Assembly: GCA_002317175.1 (NCBI GenBank)
Contig: DCJA01000023.1
Span: 98,292 to 162,291 of the forward strand
Source: Lachnospiraceae bacterium UBA1712
GTDB lineage: Bacteria > Bacillota > Clostridia > Lachnospirales > Lachnospiraceae
Length of the DNA stretch: 64,000 nt
Direction: 5' to 3'
Shown: one piece after another, positions 59,857-64,000 of the stretch
How positions within the stretch are numbered: the first letter of the stretch is position 1
Layout: every line of letters begins with the position of its first letter
The notes under the pieces: generated by a model
What the model saw: the letters and a program-made list of their open reading frames with translations, nothing else
The model's database searches: none
Told to the model about the DNA's origin: nothing
Made by a program: the position numbers and the translations under genes

Positions 59857-61245
59857 ATGAGTATATCAGGAAGAATCAAAAGATATGCTGAGGAGAATTT
59901 TAAAGAGACCCTGCATACAACCCTGAATCCAGAGGGACCAGGGGTTGTAAGAATCCATCTTATTCCACCGAAGTGTGACGGAGATGATGTGGAGGCAAGT
60001 GTGGCCATTATCAATGGTCAGGATGTGGTCCCTGTTAATGTATCCTGGGCTATTCTTCTGAGTGAATTTATTAAAGAAGTTAACAAATATAGTGGAAGGG
60101 AAGTATCAGATGCGGAAGTAGAGCAGATGGTAAAACGCACCATTAAGGGCGTAAGAAAGGTATTCCCATTCCTGCCAAAGAAATATATAAGAGAAGACCT
60201 CTACACTATTATGAATACCTTCAAGCAGATAGCCTATGGTGAGCCTACTGATGAGCCGATAGACAGCATCAGTCTGGGAGAGTATGCGCTTTACATGAAG
60301 GCACCTCACCGTATGGATCTTATGGTCAGTGCCATGACCAGAGGAGGACAGTGGCACTGCAATCAGAAATGTGTACACTGCTATGCAGCAGGACAGGCAC
60401 TTTCTGATGAGCAGGAACTCACCACAGAGCAGTGGAAGACAATTATTGACAAATGCAGAGAGTACGGTATTCCACAGCTTACTTTTACAGGTGGAGAACC
60501 AACTATGAGAGATGATTTGTTTGAACTCATCGATCACGCACGCTGGTTTATCACAAGACTAAATACCAACGGCATTAAGCTTACAAAGGAATATTGCGAG
60601 AAGCTTAAAGAGGTATCTCTAGACAGCATCCAGATTACTTTCTATTCGCACAGTGAGGGAATTCACAATAAACTCGTAGGTGCACAGAAATATAAGGAAA
60701 CCGTTGAGGGTATTGAAAATGCAATAGCTGCCGGACTTAATATAAGTATCAACACACCTCTTTGTACACTTAACAATGATTATGTTAAAACTCTTAAATT
60801 TCTTAAGAAGAAGGGTGTACTGTACGTAACCTGTTCGGGGCTGATTACTACTGGAAATGCGACTCTCGAGGCTTCGGAGAAGCTTCAGCTTAGCACTGAA
60901 GAGATAAAGTCAATTCTCAAGGAGGCAGCAGAGTTCTGCTATGCCAATGGAATGGAAATCAGTTTCACTTCTCCAGGATGGGTTGAAAGTGAATTCTGCA
61001 ATGAGATAGGAATAGTAACCCCAAGCTGTGGAGCCTGCCTAAGCAATATGGCAGTTACTCCTGCAGGACATCTGGTTCCATGTCAAAGTTGGTTATCTGG
61101 CGAAAACTTTGGCAATATGCTGACAGATGAATGGGAGAAGATGTGGAACAGTGAGGGTTGTCAGGAGAGAAGAGATTATTCTGCCCAGTCGCTGGGCCTG
61201 TGTCCTCTCAGAGTCAAATCTGATAAGAAGGAGGGCGCATGCTAA
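59857..61245 (+). CDS. Radical SAM/SPASM enzyme
   Basis: A 462-residue radical SAM enzyme. Residues about 1-150 form an N-terminal domain that I do not recognise (it may bind a substrate). The radical SAM cluster motif CNQKCVHCY is at about 168-176, followed by TFTGGEPTMRDDLFELI (about 210) and QITFYSHSEGIHNKLVG. The C-terminal SPASM-type cluster region contains Cys in CGACLSNMAVTPAGHLVPCQSW (about 395-410) and near the end (SEGCQERRD, GLCPLRV). SPASM enzymes often modify peptides or proteins by thioether or C-C bonds. The downstream overlapping gene encodes a protein with a Cys-Ala repeat tail, a plausible substrate. AGGAAGG precedes ATG 59857. Confidence 0.85.
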   Translation: MSISGRIKRYAEENFKETLHTTLNPEGPGVVRIHLIPPKCDGDDVEASVAIINGQDVVPVNVSWAILLSEFIKEVNKYSGREVSDAEVEQMVKRTIKGVRKVFPFLPKKYIREDLYTIMNTFKQIAYGEPTDEPIDSISLGEYALYMKAPHRMDLMVSAMTRGGQWHCNQKCVHCYAAGQALSDEQELTTEQWKTIIDKCREYGIPQLTFTGGEPTMRDDLFELIDHARWFITRLNTNGIKLTKEYCEKLKEVSLDSIQITFYSHSEGIHNKLVGAQKYKETVEGIENAIAAGLNISINTPLCTLNNDYVKTLKFLKKKGVLYVTCSGLITTGNATLEASEKLQLSTEEIKSILKEAAEFCYANGMEISFTSPGWVESEFCNEIGIVTPSCGACLSNMAVTPAGHLVPCQSWLSGENFGNMLTDEWEKMWNSEGCQERRDYSAQSLGLCPLRVKSDKKEGAC

Positions 61246-62474
61246 TGAAAAAGAGAATAACCCTTCTGATTATTGCATTATTTGCAATTTTAGCATTTAC
61301 AAAGATAGATACATATGCAGCCACTGATGAAATAATAGGCTACGATATGGTTGTGACTGTTAATGATGATGCTTCACTTACTATGACCTATGTGGTTCAG
61401 TGGAAGGTATTGGAGTCTGGTGGAAGTATCGGGCCTCTTGAGTGGATAAAAATAGGTATTCCTAATAAGAATGCTTCTGATTTTGTGGCATTAACAACCA
61501 ATATTAAAGAGGTCGGAAAAATGACCTCAGGTGGCGAAGTGTTTGCAAGAGTGGATTTGGACAGACCTTATTATGAAGGTGAAAAAGTTACTTTTGCTTT
61601 CGCATTTACCCAGAATAATATGTATCTGGTTAATAAACTTGAAGAGGGGTATACAACCTATACCTTTACACCAGGATGGTTTGATGACATTGCTGTAGAC
61701 AGAATCACAATATCCTGGGCAGCTGATAAGGCAGAATCCTGGAGTTCTGATGCAACAATAGAAAATGGATATCTGGTATGGAAGAGCTCACTTGCACCAG
61801 GAAAGAAGTATACAGTTGATGTAACATATCCAAATGATGCATATGGCTTTGATCTGACCAGGACCAAGGATGAAGCTAATGAATCTAAGCATAGGCTGAA
61901 TGCTTCACAGATGATAGCTGTTCTTATAGGCGGAATATTTATTATTGCTTATGGATTTTTCTGGATATTTGTCGTTTATAAAGTAATAAAGGCTGTTTAT
62001 GATTCAGCTCGAGGTTTCTCAATAGAGAAAAAATATGTCAGAGAAAAGATTACTTACTTTGAGTCCTGTCCACACTGTGGAGCTCCAAGAAAAGATGCTC
62101 AGTCTGTATGCGAATTCTGCGGCGCAAGTATGATAAAGAGTAAAGAGGTAATCAAGGAAAGCGAAGCAAAGAAGGATAGAGAGATCAGAAAGCACAAGAA
62201 ATCTGGTATGTACAGCTATTCATCTAATCCTAATGTATTTATCAGCGTACGCGTTAATGAAGTTAAAAAGCCAATTGTTCATACTTCATCAGGATCAAGA
62301 GGAGGCGGACATTCCTGTGCGCATAGTTCATGTGCATGTGCCTGCGCCTGTGCATGTGCCTGTGCCGGAGGTGGTAGAGCGGGCTGTACTAATAAGGATT
62401 TCTACAATACTAACCTAAAGCTGAAGCAACTTGAATTAAAGAAGAAAAAGACTGATGGTAAAAAAGAGGCATAG
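61245..62474 (+). CDS. Membrane protein with Zn-ribbon and Cys-Ala repeat tail
   Basis: A 409-residue protein. A signal peptide (about 1-24, KKRITLLIIALFAILAF) leads to an extracellular beta-rich domain (about 25-205) resembling DUF2207 proteins, a membrane helix (about 221-245), a cytosolic zinc-ribbon (CPHCGAP and CEFCGAS, about 274-300), a basic linker, then a Gly-rich stretch and, from about residue 357, Ser-Cys-Ala-His-Ser-Ser followed by six Cys-Ala pairs, GGGRAGC and a Lys-rich end. ATG 61245 overlaps the radical SAM stop (TAATG) after AGAAGGAGG. The tail lies on the cytosolic side, where the upstream enzyme could modify it. Function unknown. Confidence 0.75.
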   Translation: MKKRITLLIIALFAILAFTKIDTYAATDEIIGYDMVVTVNDDASLTMTYVVQWKVLESGGSIGPLEWIKIGIPNKNASDFVALTTNIKEVGKMTSGGEVFARVDLDRPYYEGEKVTFAFAFTQNNMYLVNKLEEGYTTYTFTPGWFDDIAVDRITISWAADKAESWSSDATIENGYLVWKSSLAPGKKYTVDVTYPNDAYGFDLTRTKDEANESKHRLNASQMIAVLIGGIFIIAYGFFWIFVVYKVIKAVYDSARGFSIEKKYVREKITYFESCPHCGAPRKDAQSVCEFCGASMIKSKEVIKESEAKKDREIRKHKKSGMYSYSSNPNVFISVRVNEVKKPIVHTSSGSRGGGHSCAHSSCACACACACACAGGGRAGCTNKDFYNTNLKLKQLELKKKKTDGKKEA

Positions 62475-63510
62475 AACTTTAATTGCATATATGATGCTTT
62501 TGGTTATGCTTACAACACTTATTGCTGGATGTGGTATAAAGAAGGATACAAAAATTGTACTTACAACAGGCTTTAATAAGGATGAGGTATTCAAAATCGG
62601 AGATATTAACTGCACTGTTCCAGAGATGATGGTGTATCTGACTAATCTTCAGAATCAGTATGAAGCTGTTTATGGAGCTGAAATATGGAATACCAAAATT
62701 GATGGAGTAACTCTTACAGACAATGTGAAGGAGGTTGCACTGTCACGTATGGCTCAGGTAAAGACCATGACTTTGCTGGCACGTGAGCAGGGAGTAGCAT
62801 TGGATGAACAGGAAAGCTCAAGAGTATCCAAAATAGCGGATATATACTATGACTCACTTAGTCAAAACGAGAAAGAAGCTATGGGAATAGACAGGGATAT
62901 GATTGTCAGACTTTATGAGGAATACGCCCTGTCTACCAAGGTTTACGACAGCATTATTAAGGATGTTAATCCTGAAATCTCAGATGATGAAGCAAGAACC
63001 ATAACGGTTGAACACATTTTCATTAAGACATATACCTATGATGACGATGGCAATAAAGTGAGCTATGACAGTTCGCATATGAATGAGGCCAGAGCTTTGG
63101 CTCAGGACATTCGTCAGCGAATTGAGGATGGCGAGGATTTTGAAGCACTAGCAGAGAAATATAGTGATGATGAAGAAATCACTATTTCATTTGGTAAGGG
63201 TGAAAAGGATACAGCCTTTGAGAGTGCAGCCTTTCAGTTGGGAAGCGATGAACTCAGTAAGGTTGTGGAAACTGAACTTGGCTTTGAAATCATCAGATGT
63301 ATATCGACCTTTAACCGTGAGATAACGGATGAGAACAAAATCAAGATAGTAGAAAAGCGTAAGCAGGAAGCTTTCAGTAAAGAATATGAACTCTTTGCTG
63401 CTGAGCAGACCAAGAAACTCAATGAGGAACTTTGGGCGAGTATGGATTTTCTTCATGACGAGGATATAGATACTCACGATTTCTTCGAGATTTTTGATAA
63501 CAATTACTAA
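62455..63510 (+). CDS. Parvulin-type peptidyl-prolyl isomerase lipoprotein
   Basis: A 351-residue foldase-like lipoprotein. The N-terminus has a signal with lipobox ending in IAGC (Cys 26), so it is lipid-anchored outside the cell. A helical SurA/PrsA-like N-terminal domain (about 45-175) is followed by a parvulin PPIase domain (about 180-285: VEHIFIKTY, ARALAQDIRQRIEDGEDFEALAEKYSDDEEI, FGKGEKDTAFESAAFQLGSDELSKVVETELGFEIIRC) and a charged C-terminus. It helps exported proteins fold. It starts inside the end of the Cys-Ala repeat gene (20-base overlap), so it is probably coexpressed with it. Confidence 0.85.
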   Translation: MVKKRHRTLIAYMMLLVMLTTLIAGCGIKKDTKIVLTTGFNKDEVFKIGDINCTVPEMMVYLTNLQNQYEAVYGAEIWNTKIDGVTLTDNVKEVALSRMAQVKTMTLLAREQGVALDEQESSRVSKIADIYYDSLSQNEKEAMGIDRDMIVRLYEEYALSTKVYDSIIKDVNPEISDDEARTITVEHIFIKTYTYDDDGNKVSYDSSHMNEARALAQDIRQRIEDGEDFEALAEKYSDDEEITISFGKGEKDTAFESAAFQLGSDELSKVVETELGFEIIRCISTFNREITDENKIKIVEKRKQEAFSKEYELFAAEQTKKLNEELWASMDFLHDEDIDTHDFFEIFDNNY

Positions 63511-63591
63511 TCAGACTGCCACTGAAACAGCAGTTTATAAAAATTTTATAATCCTACAAAGCCTTGAAAATACTGGCTTCGAAGCAAATTG

Positions 63592-63618
63592 TTAGCACTC
63601 AACACATCTGAGTGCTAA
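63592..63618 (+). promoter_or_regulatory. CIRCE element (HrcA operator)
   Basis: TTAGCACTC (63592-63600), 9 bases, GAGTGCTAA (63610-63618): a perfect CIRCE inverted repeat. HrcA binds it and represses chaperone genes until heat stress. A TATAAT at 63632-63637 lies just downstream, so the operator overlaps the -35 region. Confidence 0.95.
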
Positions 63619-63713
63619 TTTACTGTTGATTTATAATTTTTGCCGTACTAAAATAATCATGTTCCTTATTGGAGAACATCTCAGTGCTCTTCTTGGGAAT
63701 ATGAATAAACAAA

Positions 63714-63847
63714 AAGGTTTCGGATATGTTTTCGTGCAGACATTGGGGCCGTCGGCACTTAATGAGCAATGTTCCATTGCGAATTTAGTACCGCTACGAG
63801 CACCAACTAGCGCGAGCGGTCTGCAGGGAAATATATCCGAATCCCTT
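63714..63847 (+). repeat. Palindromic element, copy B, in the htpG leader
   Basis: Outer arms 63714-63741 and 63819-63847 (TTCGGATAT ... ATATCCGAA; GCAGAC / GTCTGC) are inverted. The core reads GTCGGCACTTAATGA, a perfect hairpin GCAATG-TTC-CATTGC (63766-63780), GAATTTAGTACCGCTACG, then TAGCGCGAGCGG, matching copies A and C. Confidence 0.82.
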
Positions 63848-63885
63848 GAAACAATATTAGAAAGCAAGAAAGGATCGTGAGTATT

Positions 63886-64000
63886 ATGGCAGAGAGACAT
63901 GGTAGTCTGTCGATTAACAGCGAAAACATTTTTCCAATAATTAAGAAGTGGTTGTACAGTGACCACGACATTTTTTACAGAGAGCTCATTTCCAATGGAT
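63886..64000 (+). CDS. htpG: Hsp90 chaperone HtpG, N-terminal fragment (cut by window end)
   Basis: The first 38 codons of an Hsp90 family chaperone, an ATP-dependent cytosolic protein-folding helper. The start MAERHGSLSIN followed by FPIIKKWLYSDHDIFYRELISNG is the conserved N-terminal ATPase segment, with the Glu of RELISN that catalyses ATP hydrolysis in the family. ATG 63886 follows AAAGGATCGTGAG. The perfect CIRCE upstream indicates HrcA control. The gene continues beyond 64000. Confidence 0.9.
   Translation, partial: MAERHGSLSINSENIFPIIKKWLYSDHDIFYRELISNG

Larger units (their letters stand above)
63511..63885. other. Intergenic leader of htpG
   Basis: It contains a weak hairpin after the PPIase gene, a CIRCE element, a -10-like TATAAT (63632-63637) and palindromic element B. 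An open frame at 63626-63880 reads through the element and is not believed to be a gene. Confidence 0.7.

Noticed and set aside
63626..63880. An 84-codon frame before htpG
   Set aside because: It reads through palindromic element B; there is no ribosome site and the coding pattern follows the repeat.

Overview
The window looks like chromosomal DNA of a butyrate-forming, low-GC anaerobic Firmicute of the family Lachnospiraceae, most likely near Butyrivibrio or Pseudobutyrivibrio. This is inferred from gene content: a complete acetyl-CoA to butyryl-CoA cluster, a ptb-buk pair, SecA and long-form HPF of clostridial type, an indolepyruvate:ferredoxin oxidoreductase, rubrerythrin and many ABC exporters. 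Apart from two short genes (34.5-34.7 kb and 54.7-55.1 kb), every gene lies on the + strand, as expected for a leading-strand segment. No rRNA, tRNA, CRISPR array, prophage or insertion sequence with a transposase was seen.

Layout. 0-3 kb: FabG-like reductase, thioredoxin reductase and a secreted SH3/NlpC-P60 hydrolase. 3.1-3.8 kb: AT-rich gap with DnaA-box-like sites. 3.8-10.8 kb: hpf, then thl, crt, hbd, bcd, etfB, etfA, which convert two acetyl-CoA to butyryl-CoA with electron bifurcation. 11-17 kb: MtnA-like isomerase, argG behind ArgR-like sites, a membrane chemoreceptor and a Lon-like AAA+ ATPase that lacks the protease domain. 17.2-19.3 kb: ptb-buk, which turns butyryl-CoA into butyrate plus ATP. 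19.3-34.4 kb: secA, prfB, tex, a small metalloprotease-like protein, a beta-CASP nuclease, an esterase, thyA, folA and a sodium/solute symporter. 34.9-36.4 kb: cytoplasmic GH43 glycosidase.

36.4-52.8 kb is a transporter region. Two modules each start with a YtrA-type GntR repressor and an inverted-repeat operator lying on the promoter, followed by ABC ATPase and permease genes (the second also has a CPBP protease). Then come a heterodimeric multidrug-type ABC exporter behind a leader-peptide/terminator attenuator, a second pair of ABC exporters and a DMT permease. 52.9-57.4 kb: rubrerythrin, an oxidoreductase, a DtxR-family regulator divergent from an orphan FeoB-associated Cys-rich protein, a pseudouridine synthase and a SPOUT methyltransferase. 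57.5-63.5 kb: iorA-iorB, then a radical SAM/SPASM enzyme overlapping a membrane protein with a Cys-Ala repeat tail and a parvulin lipoprotein. The window ends in the first 38 codons of htpG behind a perfect CIRCE element.

Four signals deserve most attention: (1) a family of three long palindromic elements (31.9, 46.2 and 63.7 kb) with a conserved core but copy-specific, self-complementary arms; (2) the radical SAM enzyme paired with a protein ending in six Cys-Ala repeats; (3) the leader-peptide attenuator in front of the ABC heterodimer; (4) four tandem 23-bp repeats between the DtxR-type gene and the Feo-type small protein.
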